A stretch of DNA of 64,000 nucleotides, from assembly GCA_023014485.1 (NCBI GenBank), contig JAJOZX010005779.1, forward strand, positions 124,001 through 188,000, read 5' to 3'. Each line of letters starts with the position of its first letter. Position 1 is the stretch's first letter. Positions 30,974 to 41,361 of the stretch are shown here, piece after piece. The stretch comes from Bathynomus jamesi. Lineage: Eukaryota > Arthropoda > Malacostraca > Isopoda > Cirolanidae. The notes beneath the pieces were generated by a model. That model was not told the origin of the DNA, made no database searches, and was given only the letters and a program-made list of their open reading frames with translations. The position numbers were made by a program, and so were the translations under genes.

Positions 30974-33456
30974 ATGGATACCACGCGCCACTTCGAGACC
31001 TTCTCTTTGCTCTTCCCTGGCCTAGCACTGTTTGTTTCTACTTTTTGTTCTTCTTTAGTTAAGTCACACAAGCGAAAGGTTCACCTGATATTTCTAAGAA
31101 GATGTCTAATTGAACAAGTTCTCCCCACCTCTTTACTCCCTAATAGACTTTTGAATTTGAGAGAACGCCCCTTCGATGAATTCCAGAGAATAGTGTTGCA
31201 GAAGCATATAGAAATTACTAAGATTGAAGTCGAAGAAACTTTTAAAGTTACTAGGGCGAGAAGATATAGTTTTGATATGGCAATTCCACCTGAATGGAAA
31301 CAACGGTTACTGGCAGTGGCGGTCCTAGCTTACATGACGCCCTGGGCGAACCTCACCTTCAGCGCCCCCCCCCCCTGTTCGCCAACACACACACATTCGA
31401 ATCCCCCCAAAATAAAGGACAGACATAACTCTTTCACAAAATAACTTTTTATTGGACTAATTGTTGGAACTTCAGAACCAAAACAAAGACTCAAATTTCT
31501 GAATTTTACAAATCCTTCATCACGTAAATAGAATAACTCACTTAAGAGAATGTAATTATGATACTATGAACAGGAAAAATACAAATTAAATTGCACAACT
31601 GCCATAAATAAACTAGAGAATCAAATTTCTAAATTGTACAAATGCTCTATCACATAAATAGAATAAGACACTTAAGAGAGGGTAATTATTATGCTACACT
31701 TTGAACAAGAAACAAAATAAATTGCACCACAGCACAACTGCCATCTAAAGCCTGACTCTTCTTACCTTCCTTGATGCAAAGTCATTGATCTTTTATTATT
31801 TATTTATTTTTTTTTTATTTTTATTTATTTCTTTATTTATTTATTCTTATTTTTATTTTTATTTTTTTTGCAGGCGCTCATGCCGCCCCTCCACAAATGC
31901 CGCCCTGTGCGGCTGCCCATATTGCCCATATGAGGAACCGCCACTGGTTACTGGACTATTGTTATAACAAACTTAGACGAGAATGTACTGTAGTGGAAAG
32001 GAAACTGGATATTAAATTACAAATTCTAATTGAAAGAAGTGATTGGACTAAGGATGCTAACCCCGGATTTGTGATAAATCTATCAGATAAAGTGTTAAAT
32101 AAAAATATGGTTACGGCTCTTGGATATGGAATAAATTTTTCAGCAGCTAAAAAGGAGGTGGACTATGTAGAAATAGCTAAGGCTTTCTGTAATTTAGAAA
32201 AATATAATGATTTACCTATAGAGGATGTGAATATTTGTAAAGGTATAGTATATAGTGCCATGTCTAAACCCTCTATTCCAAATTGTCCACAGAGGTTTTT
32301 CGACTCTTATGAAGCTTTAAGAAAAGATCAGAATCTACATATAACCAAAGCTGATAAATCAAATGCCTTAGTGATCCTCAATAAAGACGTTTATCTAGGA
32401 AAAATGTATGATCTTTTGAATGATGCGGACACTTACGCGAAATTAAGGAACAATCCCCTTGAAACTGTGAACAGTGCATTTAACAAGAAAATTAAACAAC
32501 TTTTGAAGGGGAATGAAATGTTACTTAAACAGTTTTTGAGTACTTCACCGTCATTACCTTATATGTATGGCCTGATTAAAACTCATAAGCCAAATAATCC
32601 GGCAAGGCCTATTGTTAGTTCTATAGGATCTATTTCATATAAGCTATCCAAATGGCTTGTCTCCATTCTTAATCCTCTCCTTGGCACAATTTCACAATCA
32701 CACATAAATAATAATGTAGACCTTGTGGAAAAATTAAATAGTATCAGTGTCAATTACAATTTTAGATTGGTAAGCTTTGATGTTACCGCTTTATTTACAA
32801 GAGTCCCGGTGGAGGATCTATTAGCGTTTCTTTCGGAAGAATCGGTTAATCATAATTTGCCATTACCTGTGGCCACAATTATAGAATTAATTAAGCTGCG
32901 CATAGTAGACTCAAAATTTGTGTTCAATAATGAATATTTTAGACAGAAATTTGGTATGGCGATGGGAAACCCTCTCTCCCCATTTGAGTTTTTTGAAAGT
33001 AAGTTATTAAGGAAGATTCTGCCAAATTATGTTCCATGGTTTACATATGTAGATGATGTTCTTTGTCTTTGGCCAGTGACTTTAAATCTCAATGAATTCT
33101 TACCCAAACTTAATAATTTAATTCCCTCTATCAATTTTACAGTTGAAATAGAAAAAGATTCTTCGATCCCTTTTTTAGATGTTTTAATATATAGGTCTGG
33201 AAAAAAGTTTAAGTACAATATTTACAGAAAACCCACTAATAATTGTTCCTATATACATTATTATTCTGATCACCACATTAATGTAAAACGATCCGTTCTT
33301 TCTACTTTGTTTCTAAGAGGCCTACGAATTTGTAGCCCTGAGTTCATTGACGATGAAATTAGTAAAATATACAAAATTGCTTTTGATTTAAAATACCCAA
33401 AGAACTGCATAGATAAGTCCTTAAAAATGGCAAAGAAAACCTTCTACGAAGTATAG
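30974..33456 (+). pseudogene. PLE-1 reverse transcriptase ORF, interrupted by a hAT derivative
   Basis: The N-terminal part (30974-31313) and the main part (from 31955) lie in different frames only because of the 633-bp insertion plus its 8-bp duplication. Without these the frame continues. RT motifs: 'KTHKPNNPARPIVSSIGSIS', 'LVSFDVTALFTRVPVE', 'KFGMAMGNPLSP' and the 'YVDDVLCLW' active site. About seven residues expected between 'NPLSP' and 'EFFESK' are missing next to the active site. The frame ends in a stop at 33456 before the endonuclease. Confidence 0.9.
31314..31946 (-). mobile_element. 633-bp hAT deletion derivative
   Basis: Ends 'cagtggcggtcctagctta' (left) and 'cctcatatg...' to 'ggaaccgccactg' (right), flanked by an exact 8-bp duplication GTTACTGG (31306-31313 and 31947-31954). 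The sequence is the two ends of the hAT at 50252-54071 joined together (about 165 bp of its left end and 470 bp of its right end, including the last codons of its transposase), inserted in reverse orientation. The junction uses a 2-bp AT microhomology. Confidence 0.95.
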
Positions 33457-33956
33457 GATAAGATTCCTTATAACACAAAAATGTTTTAGCGTTACCATTC
33501 AGAGAAAATTTCCTTGATCTGCCGAATCTGCTGAGGACTTTTAACGTAAATATTGCGTTCAAAAATTTAGATGTAATTAAGAATTCATTGATTAAGAACT
33601 CCCCTTTAAGTGAACATGGTTGTGTATATAAAATCCCTTGCACAATATGTAATAAATTTTACATTGGCCAAACTGGTAAGACCCTTGAGTTACGTATTAA
33701 ACAGCATCAATACAGTATAAGAAGTGGCCAGGAATCTAACGCCATTTTCATTCACGTAAGAGATACTAATCATCCCATTGATTGGAAAAATGCTTCCAAA
33801 TTAAGGTTTAGTAAATCTATTGTTAGCAGAAATATATTGGAATCAAGTGTGATTAAGAAGAATAATGCGGATTTGGTCCTTAATATTAGCCCTGGGTTGT
33901 ACAAATTAGATTCGTGCATTGTCAAAAAGCTGGCGAAGGGCCTACTGTTTTCTTAA
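33457..33956 (+). pseudogene. PLE-1 GIY-YIG endonuclease domain
   Basis: After a frame change near 33460-33480 the plus strand reads the linker and a GIY-YIG domain. 'GCVYKIPCTICNKFYIGQTG' holds the VY-x9-FYIG core, followed by 'LELRIKQHQYSIRS' and 'SSVIKKNN' (catalytic-Glu region 'RNILESS'). It ends with a stop at 33954-33956. It is complete as a domain but detached from RT by the shift. Confidence 0.9.
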
Positions 33957-34329
33957 CTGCATTCTTGCTCCTTAATGGTTTGCCTTGGTTAAATAAATAA
34001 ATATTATTGTAAGAACTGTTAACATTCTTATGTGTCTATTTTAATTGTAATATTTCTTTCGTGTATAATCTTTGGTTGCTGGGGGGTTTATTGGACTTTT
34101 GAACTGGGTTGCTTTTGGGAAGACATTTTTTTTTTCCAGACTGTTTGTAGAAATTTTGTAATAATCTGTAAGACGATGGCAACTTTCCCTTTGTTTTCAT
34201 TAATTTCGGGCCTCTTAATTTCCTACTTCAATGAAATATTAGTGTTAATAACCATTATAATAATTTTTGTTTTCTGTACTGGTGTTTTGTCTAATTTCAT
34301 TTGTATAGTAATTTAGCAGCCTACAGATT

Positions 34330-35100
34330 CTTCTTCTTCTTTCTCTTCGCCCGTTCCCGCCTCTATGCGGGGTCGGCGTTTCTGACCAGCCTCCTCCACA
34401 CAGCCCGGTCCTGGGCTTCTTCCTCCGACAAGCCCTTCTCCCTCAAATCGTCCCTCACCTTCTCCATCCACCTTCGCTTCGGTCTGCCTCTCTTTCTCCT
34501 GCCATACACCTCCATATTCATCGTTCTCTTACCCACATAATCTTCGTCCCCTCTCATCACATGTCCATACCATTTCAGTCTACTTTCTTGTATCTTCCTC
34601 GAGATTTCTCCAACCTTTGTTGTGCCCCTTATCCTTTCATTCCTTACTCTATCCAACCTTGTCACTCCGCACATCCATCTCAGCATTCTCATCTCCGTTA
34701 CATCTAGTCTTTTCTCATGATCTTTCTTTATAGCCCAAGACTCAGCCCCGTACATCATAGCCGGTCTTACCACAGTCTTATACACCTTTCCCTTAACCCT
34801 TGCGCCTATTCTTCGGTCACACAACACCCCTGAAACTTTCTTCCAATTTTTCCAACCAGATTGCACTCTGTGTGTTATTTCTGTGTCCAGCTCACCGTCC
34901 TCAGCCACTGTCGATCCCAAGTACGTAAACTTACTTACTCTCTTTAACCTCGCTCCCTCTAAACTAATTTCTGAGTCTTGATTTTCGTAGAACCTCAGGT
35001 ACTCCGTTTTCTTTCTGCTGATTTTCAACCCTCTGTCTTCAAAAGCCCTCCTCCATTCCTCCAATTTTCTTTCTACTACTTCTCTCCTGTTATCTATTTG
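34330..35100 (-). pseudogene. RTE-type LINE 3' fragment
   Basis: The minus-strand 233-residue frame (34363-35064) has the post-RT region of RTE-clade LINEs: 'KFTYLGSTVAEDGELDTEI', 'VRPAMMYGAESWAIKK', 'MLRWMCGVTRLDRVRNERI', 'RLKWYGHVMRGDEDYVGKR', 'GRRKRGRPKRRWMEKVRDDL'. It ends in a (gaa)n-rich tail on the minus strand (about 34330-34345). It is 5'-truncated and sits in the 3' region of PLE-1. Confidence 0.88.
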
Positions 35101-35334
35101 TTATCTACGTTATCTATTTGTTTTTCATTAAATTCTTGCCAATTAATTGCCTGTTTTAATTAAATATTAGTGTTAATAACCATTATAATAATTTTTGTTC
35201 TCTGTATTGGTTTTTTTTTGTCTAATTTCATCTATACAGTATACTTCTTTTTTTTTTTTTATATTTAGTAATTTAGCTGCTTACAGATTATGTTATCAAT
35301 TGAAATAATCTTTGGAGGGCTTTAAGGCCTTTAA

Positions 35335-35513
35335 TTTGAGGTGCCGATTGTGAATTTTTTGCTTGTCTATTTAACTCATTTACTTTGTAATCTCCGTCTA
35401 TTTTCTGTTCCTCCTTGATAATGTGAATATATCACGAAAGCGCTCGGACTTTGTGTTTCCTTTTCCCTGTGGTTGTTTGCTTATTAATAAGGTCACGTGT
35501 TATTTTGTGATTT

Positions 35514-35519
<6 letters not shown>
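35335..35519 (+). repeat. PLE-1 pseudo-LTR, 3' copy
   Basis: Repeats 30789-30973 almost exactly ('ttattaataagg' versus 'ttattataagg'), and runs into a (TA)n tract at 35520. Confidence 0.85.
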
Positions 35520-35551
<32 letters not shown>

Positions 35552-35552
35552 A

Positions 35553-35600
<48 letters not shown>

Positions 35601-35630
35601 AATATATACATATACATATATATATGCTTG
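35520..35630. repeat. (TA)n tract with two 'tgatgaatatatacatat' blocks
   Basis: Microsatellite separating PLE-1 from the truncated PLE-2. Confidence 0.93.
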
Positions 35631-35649
35631 ACTTTCTCGCCCAGAATTA

Positions 35650-36788
35650 CATAACTATGATCTGCCATTACCTGCACACACTGTTTTGGAACTTATTAAG
35701 CTTTGTATCAAGGATTGTAAATTCACTTTCAATGGCGAGCATTATCAACAAGTTTTTGGGATGGCCATGGGCAACCCTTTGTCGCCCTTCTCTCCAATAT
35801 TTATATGGAGTTTTTTGAAATTACTTACATTCCGAGAATCCTGGGGGTTGGCATCCCATGGTTGCGGTACGTCGACGATATTTGGGGTATCTGGCCCATG
35901 AATCGTGACGTGGATGACTTTCTCCTTCAGTTAAATGACCAAGTCCCTTCCATTAAGTTTACTTTAGAAGTGGAACAAGACAACTCAATCCCGTTTTTGG
36001 ATGTGCGTGTACATAGGGATAGCCCAGGTTTTAAGTTTAGTATCCATCGGAAAAAACAAACAATTTGTCCTACGTACACTTTTACTCTGGACATGACATC
36101 CCTATTAAGAAGGCCATGTTTTCCTCAATGTTTCTCCGCGCTCTTAGGATTGCCAGTCCGGAATACATTGATGCTGAATTGGAAAATATCAACGGTATTG
36201 GAAGTGAGCTGTGTTACCCATCTGCGTTCATGGAATCTTGTCTTAATAAGGCTAAACGAACCTTCTATCGTGTGAATAATAACACTCGCACCTTGTCAAA
36301 GAATATTTTAGTACTTCCATTTTTCCCGGGCTTCTTAGGCATTGCTAATGTACTTAAACTTTTGGATATCAGTGTAGTTTTTTCATATAAAAATATTGTG
36401 AAAAACATCATAGTAAAAAATAGCCTTACCAATAATTTAGGCACTATCTATAAAATTGGGTGTAAGCAATGTGATTCCTTTTACATAGGTCAGACGGGAA
36501 AGGATTTGCAAACGCGTGTAAAACAGCATCAATATTCCGTTAGAACGACAGTTGTCCAGTGCCCTTTTTGTCCATTTGTCTGAGTTATCCCATTGTATTG
36601 ATTGGAATAATGCATCAGTTTTGTTTCACTCTAGCAACATTGTTAATAGAAATATTCTTGAGTCTGCTATAATTCAACTTACAAATAACTTTAACATGAG
36701 TAAAGGTCTGTTTCAACTCGATCCCGTTGCTCTGAATTCCTTCAGAATGGATTTAAACAAAAAGGGCAGGTTGCTAAACCTTTGGTAA
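35650..36788 (+). pseudogene. PLE-2 RT (C-terminal part) and GIY-YIG endonuclease
   Basis: A second, related Penelope-like ORF that begins inside RT ('ELIKLCIKDCKFTFNGEHYQ', 'VFGMAMGNPLSP'). It shifts frame at about 35790, reads 'LRYVDDIWGIW' and 'SIPFLDVRVHR', shifts again near 36060, and carries the GIY-YIG core 'GTIYKIGCKQCDSFYIGQTG'. A further shift at about 36550 precedes the C terminus ending 'MDLNKKGRLLNLW'. The 5' half of RT is missing. Confidence 0.88.
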
Positions 36789-37235
36789 AAATTTGTTTTT
36801 GTCTCTTTTGCCTTATAAATCTGTGTTTCTCTTACAATTTTATTTTTCAATTTATTGTTGTATGCGTATTTCTTATATATATGTATATGTATGTATGTAT
36901 GTGTATGTATGTATATATATGTATATATATGTACAGTATAGGTATATATATATGTATTTATGTATTTATATATGTATGTACATGTATATATATTTGGTTA
37001 TGCGGGTGTACATGTTTAGTTGTATTATTTGTAATTTTTCCAATTTATATTTATTTTTATTTCTTTATTCTTTTGCTAAACCTTTGGTGAAATTTGTTTT
37101 TGTCTCTTTTTTCCTTATAAATCCGTATGTTTCTCTTACAATTGTATTTTTCAATTTATTGTGGTATGCGTATTTCTTATATATATGTATATGTATGTAT
37201 GTATGTGTATGTATGTATGTATATATATGTATAGG

Positions 37236-37260
<25 letters not shown>
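36775..37260 (+). repeat. PLE-2 3' tandem repeats (~300 bp)
   Basis: Units starting 'ctaaacctttggt' at 36775 and 37075. Each has 'tttctcttacaatt', a (TATG)n block and 'ggttatgcgggtgtacatgt'. The second is interrupted by a poly(A) retroposon and a Tc1 element and resumes at 38863. Diverged units continue to about 39700. Confidence 0.85.
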
Positions 37261-37265
<5 letters not shown>

Positions 37266-37266
<1 letters not shown>

Positions 37267-37533
37267 CCCCGCAAGGGGGTTCTAAGCTCGTGCTCTTGAG
37301 TGCTCTTTGTGCTCGTTTGTACGTGCTTGTTCCTGGAGGTTTCACGTGCGCCCTCCCGGCCCTAGCACCCAAGGATGATGGGGCTCGACCCTGCAGTCCT
37401 TGTCATCCTTGGTCTTTTTCCACTTCGACTGTCCCCTCCACCCTTTCTTTTTCCTCTGTCTTTCCTCTCACTTTTTCTTTGTTTTTCCGCTGAGATATGC
37501 CCTTTAAATAGAGGCGAATCGGTTCTTCCCGAA

Positions 37534-37566
<33 letters not shown>
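37266..37566 (+). mobile_element. Poly(A)-tailed retroposon inserted in a (TATG)n tract
   Basis: About 300 bp starting 'ccccgcaagggggttctaag' and ending in a run of about 30 A. It is bounded on both sides by TATG repeats, so any target duplication is hidden in the repeat. It is GC-richer than its surroundings and has no ORF of a known family. It could be a SINE or a short LINE 3' end; I saw no tRNA-like A/B boxes. Confidence 0.65.
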
Positions 37567-37569
<3 letters not shown>

Positions 37570-37590
37570 GTATGTATGTATTTTTATATA

Positions 37591-38862
37591 CAGGGGTTGG
37601 ACAAAATAATATGAACACCTTCATAAATGGCGGTTTTTATTCTTAATATGGAGTTGGTCCTCCTTTAGCGGCAATAACAGCTGCAATGCGTCGGGGAATT
37701 GATTCATACAGCTTTTGGACAGTGGCTAGAGAAATCCTGAGCCATTCTTCGAGCAAACCCTGCTACAGTTCCGCCAAAGACGCCGGCGGTGGGAATCGGC
37801 TTCTGACCTGCTGCTCCAACTGACACCACAGATGCTCGATAGTGTTAAGATCCGGGGATTGTGGAGGCCAATCCAAGCGTTCTACGTCACTAACATGCTC
37901 TTCAAACCAGTTTTTAACGACCCCAGCGGTGTGGATTGGTGCATTATCATCCTGGAAGACGGCGCCGCCATTGGGAAACAGCGTTTGGACCATGGGATGG
38001 ACCTGGTCAGCCAATATTGACAGATAGACCTGGGCGTTAACCCTACCATGCAGTACTACGGCTGGGCCAAGAGTATTCCACGATATTGCTGCCCAAACCA
38101 TCACAGATCCGCCTCCATGCTTAACGGTTGGGGTCAGGCAGTCGGGGTCATAAGCATCTTTAGGCTGTCTCCAGACGTAAACTCGACCGGAACATGGAAA
38201 TAGCGTAAAGGAGGATTCGTCGGAGTAGACTACATTCTTCCACCGGTCCATTGACCAATTCTTATGGTCATTACACCATTTTCTGCGCCGCTCAATGTTG
38301 ATGTGCGAAAGGAAGGGTTTGGCAATTGCAGCCCTCCCATGGTATCCAGCTCCATGGAGCGCGCGACGTACAGTTCTGGTCGATACCGGGCTTGCAAGAT
38401 GCTGGTTAAGTTCTGCATTCACTTTTGGAGCTGTGGTCTTATGGTTCTTTGTCACAATGCGCTTTAGCACCCGGCGGTCTCGATCACACAGCTTCTTCTT
38501 GCGTCCACTATTGCATTTGTCGGTGCTTGTCTTTCCATGGTTTTGGTATGCAGACATGACCATAGAGACAGTTCCTCTGGATACATTGAACATCTGAGCG
38601 GTTTTCGTCATCGATGCACCAGCCATCCGCGCTCCGACAATTTGCCCTCTTTGGAAGTCTGACAGGTCTTTCATAACTGATAAATAATTCATAATTCACT
38701 CAGATCTGTAAAAACAACGTGAGGGTTATAACATGACGTATACACTCTCTGTTACGCATTTAAATAGGTTTGCCAGTCATTTGACCGTTTACTTTGTCTG
38801 AGCAGTCCGTAAAGATAACCAATGAAATCGGCGGGTGTTCATATTATTTTGTCGAACCCCTG
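37591..38862 (-). mobile_element. Tc1/mariner element, 1272 bp
   Basis: Inverted repeats of 29 bp ('caggggttggacaaaataat' onward on the left, with one mismatch at position 9 on the right), flanked by TA on both sides (37589-37590 and 38863-38864). It encodes one transposase on the minus strand. It is inserted in the (TATG)n part of PLE-2's 3' repeats. Near-perfect ends and a single coding lesion suggest a recent arrival. Confidence 0.97.
37763..38692 (-). CDS. Tc1-like transposase, probably DD36E
   Basis: A 309-codon frame. The N-terminal helix-turn-helix region (~1-110) has 'FQRGQIVGARMAGASMTKTA' and 'VSTRTVRRALHGAGYHGR'. The catalytic core has 'VVYSDESSFTLF' (first Asp), 'GGGSVMVWAAIS', 'FQDDNAPIHTA' (second Asp) and 'PQSPDLNTIEHLW' (Glu). 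I count 36 residues between the second Asp (before Asn) and the Glu, not the 34 of classical Tc1. This matches the DD36E 'Incomer' family. A TAG stop at 37763 removes about 35 C-terminal residues whose frame stays readable to about 37650, so it is probably inactive by this one change. Confidence 0.93.
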   Translation of the reverse strand: MNYLSVMKDLSDFQRGQIVGARMAGASMTKTAQMFNVSRGTVSMVMSAYQNHGKTSTDKCNSGRKKKLCDRDRRVLKRIVTKNHKTTAPKVNAELNQHLASPVSTRTVRRALHGAGYHGRAAIAKPFLSHINIERRRKWCNDHKNWSMDRWKNVVYSDESSFTLFPCSGRVYVWRQPKDAYDPDCLTPTVKHGGGSVMVWAAISWNTLGPAVVLHGRVNAQVYLSILADQVHPMVQTLFPNGGAVFQDDNAPIHTAGVVKNWFEEHVSDVERLDWPPQSPDLNTIEHLWCQLEQQVRSRFPPPASLAEL

Positions 38863-39034
38863 TATGTATGTATATGTATATATATTTGGTTATGCGGGTG
38901 TACATGTGTAGTTGTATTATTTGTAATTTTTCCAATTTATATTTATTTTTATTTCTTTATTCTTTTGTGACCAACGGATCTTTCAGACATTAATTATAAA
39001 AACCGTTGGTAATTTGTCCCTTATGCATATACTG

Positions 39035-39086
<52 letters not shown>

Positions 39087-39710
39087 TGGGTTTATATTTC
39101 GTATATATACCTTATATATGTGGTGTATATTTTTATAGTTCTTTATATATCATCTAGGCATCATTTTGTTTTTCAATTTATATTTACTTGTACTTTTTTA
39201 TTCGTTTGTAACCATAGTATGCATGATTCAGACAATAACTAAAAAACCTTTGGTAGTTAATTTTTTTTTTTTTTTCCCTTATAAATTTGTGTGCCCCTCT
39301 TACAATTTATTTTTCAATTTATTTTTTTTGGTTTATTTCTTTATTTCTTTGTGACATATATATCAATTTGGCATCATCTATTAAATTGATTGTAAAAATT
39401 TTCCTTTTGAGCTTGAATTTGTAGACTCCACTTATAATTTTTACAATTTTTGGTTTTTTATCTGTTGGTTTATTTCTTTATGGTTATTTCGGCTGTGACG
39501 TATATATCACTAAGGCATTATTTTGTAATTTTTCAAATTTATATTTATATTTCTTTTTATTTCTTTATTCTTTTGTGACCTGTTTACCATTTGAATTTAT
39601 GTTGAATTTCAGGCAAAGTGCTATAAGTGTCATTTTTCCATACAAATGTGTTTGCTCCTCCCACAATTTTTTTCTATAATATATATATATATATATGTTT
39701 ATTTTTGTAA
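38863..39710 (+). repeat. PLE-2 3' repeats, continued and diverged
   Basis: Resumes the repeat interrupted by the Tc1 ('atatatatttggttatgcgg'). It then has several diverged units with 'tgtttttcaatttatattta'-type cores, (TA)n at about 39035-39085, and 'ttataaatttgtgtgcccct'. No gene. The ORFs here are simple-repeat artefacts. Confidence 0.75.
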
Positions 39711-39840
39711 CCTATATATTGTCTTGAACTCTTCTTTCACTCCAGTGTTCCTGAGGATGTCATTAGACGAAAGTGCTTGAGCACCACTTTGTGTTTCTTT
39801 CCCCTTCGTGGTTTTATTCATCATAAATATTTTTCACGTG
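39711..39840 (+). repeat. Terminal repeat of a Penelope-like element with hammerhead-like motif
   Basis: Contains 'ttcctgaggatgtcattaga' followed by 'cgaaagtgcttgagcaccac', then 'tttgtgtttctttccccttc', closely paralleling the end of the PLE-1 pseudo-LTR. It has a CTGAGGA block, a GTC/GAC stem, GAAA, and a GTGC/GCAC hairpin. That is the order of hammerhead core and stems, but the residue after stem III is C where U is required. Confidence 0.55.
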
Positions 39841-39858
39841 TTACTTTCGTGAAATAAT

Positions 39859-39862
<4 letters not shown>

Positions 39863-39896
<34 letters not shown>

Positions 39897-39900
39897 TGTA
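39863..39900. repeat. (TA)n microsatellite
   Basis: About 16 TA units. Confidence 0.95.
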
Positions 39901-40405
39901 TATGCTACACGTGTAACTAACTGTACACGTTATTCTGCGAGGATACAGTAAGGTTTTTCCTTTAGTCTCAGGTATGATTAATTCGAGACGTAAAATTTTA
40001 TTTCGCAAAGTAACACGTGTCTTCATTTTTAATGCAAGATAATAAATGAGGTGAAATGTAATAAAAAATGTAGCATACATATGTTAGAGGGTGTAACAGA
40101 ATTCGTGCATCATCATAGGATAATTAATGTTAATTTTTATCTTGAAATAGGGGTGAGAAATGAACGAAAGCACCATACGTTGGTTCAAGTACTGAACTTT
40201 ATTTAATAATTATTAAAATTATCTGAACGTGTTCGTCTTTTGTTAATTTGTGAAAAAAATAAATATCAATTATAATACGAATGATACTCAAATTCTCTTA
40301 CATTCTCCACATTAAATTCAAAGCCAAACACTTTAAAGTACTTCAAAATAGTTTTCTCTTTAACAGGTTCTCCTGCCACCAAGGAAGAGAGGCATTTTTT
40401 CAGAT
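39901..40405. other. No recognisable feature
   Basis: AT-rich sequence without gene, tRNA or element termini. Confidence 0.45.
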
Positions 40406-40413
40406 GTTGTAAC

Positions 40414-40976
40414 CAAAGCTGGGCACTTGCGGTACTACCGCACTACCAAACCGGTACCGCATAACGCAGTACCGCAAAGGATCGCTGAAAGTACAGCAGT
40501 ACCGCTACCGCATTCAAATTTCCCGCGGTACCGACAAACACGACTTTTCAAAAAATTAACACTTTTTTTGAAGTAAACCTTATTACAGGAGTACAGTAAG
40601 ACGAATGCTGCGTGTGTTGCATCAGCCTAACTCTAGACACGTTAAGTTTTCGTTCAGAACATGTTACGTTGCCATCCTATCACAACGCCTCAGTGCAGTG
40701 CTTGCTTTTGAGCCGGTTGCACGTGTGTTACATTTCTGTGACAAAGATCGATTTTTAGCCATTATGGCAGAAAGTTCAGGTGCGAAATCGCCGATATGCA
40801 ATTTCTGAAAATATGTGCTATTACTTGTGTTGTTCTTGTGTGCAGTACCGCAGTACCGCGGAACGCACCAGGGGGACCTGAAAAAGTACCGCAGTACCGC
40901 GTAACGCACTGGGCATGCTGAGGTACCGCAGTACCGCGTAACGCACCCCCAAATTTTGGTACCGCGCCCACCACTG
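40414..40976. mobile_element. hAT-type MITE, 563 bp, with GTACCGC repeats
   Basis: Exact 8-bp target duplication GTTGTAAC (40406-40413 and 40977-40984). Ends CAAAGCTGGGC and, on the complement of the right side, CAGTGGTGGGC (8 of 11 match). Both subterminal regions are built of many direct and inverted 'cagtaccgc' blocks, candidate transposase-binding repeats. No transposase is encoded. Confidence 0.9.
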
Positions 40977-40984
40977 GTTGTAAC

Positions 40985-41358
40985 ACGTTACCGTTATTAT
41001 TATTATTAGTAGTAGTAGTGGTAGTAGTAGTTGTAGTAATCTGAAAATTTTACTAACAAAAAGAGAACTAATTTATACATAATTATTTTGGTACAAATAT
41101 TTTAATTAAAAAAAAATTCCATTTGAACAAATATCGCCACGTTCATCCATATTGAGCATCATGAAGAATAAGAGACATATTACAGTATATATTTTTAACT
41201 CATTTCACTCTGTTTAAAGAAGTAGCCGCAGTTCCATTTAATGTTTTGTAAATTAATTTTATACTCTATACCATTTGCTATTTATATTCACGGTTTACAA
41301 TGGTGTTACATGAATCAAATCAAATTTCATAATGTCGACGTTCTACCTCATGCGAGTA
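40985..41358. other. Intergenic with a TTA/GTA trinucleotide tract
   Basis: A trinucleotide run (about 40996-41040, 'ttattattattattagtagt' and so on), otherwise AT-rich and featureless. Confidence 0.6.
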
Positions 41359-41361
41359 TTA

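Larger units (their letters stand above)
30789..35519 (+). mobile_element. Penelope-like element PLE-1 with direct terminal repeats
   Basis: A ~185-bp sequence at 30789-30973 is repeated nearly perfectly at 35335-35519 (one small indel), flanking RT and GIY-YIG coding regions on the plus strand. Such direct repeats (pseudo-LTRs) are typical of Penelope elements. The 3' part contains a repeated ~90-bp block (34242-34330 and 35162-35290). Nested insertions are a hAT derivative at 31314-31946 and a minus-strand RTE LINE fragment at about 34330-35100. Confidence 0.87.

Noticed and set aside
36782..37372. ORFs rich in Tyr/Ile/Val/Cys repeats
   Set aside because: Translations of (TATG)n and (TA)n simple repeats.
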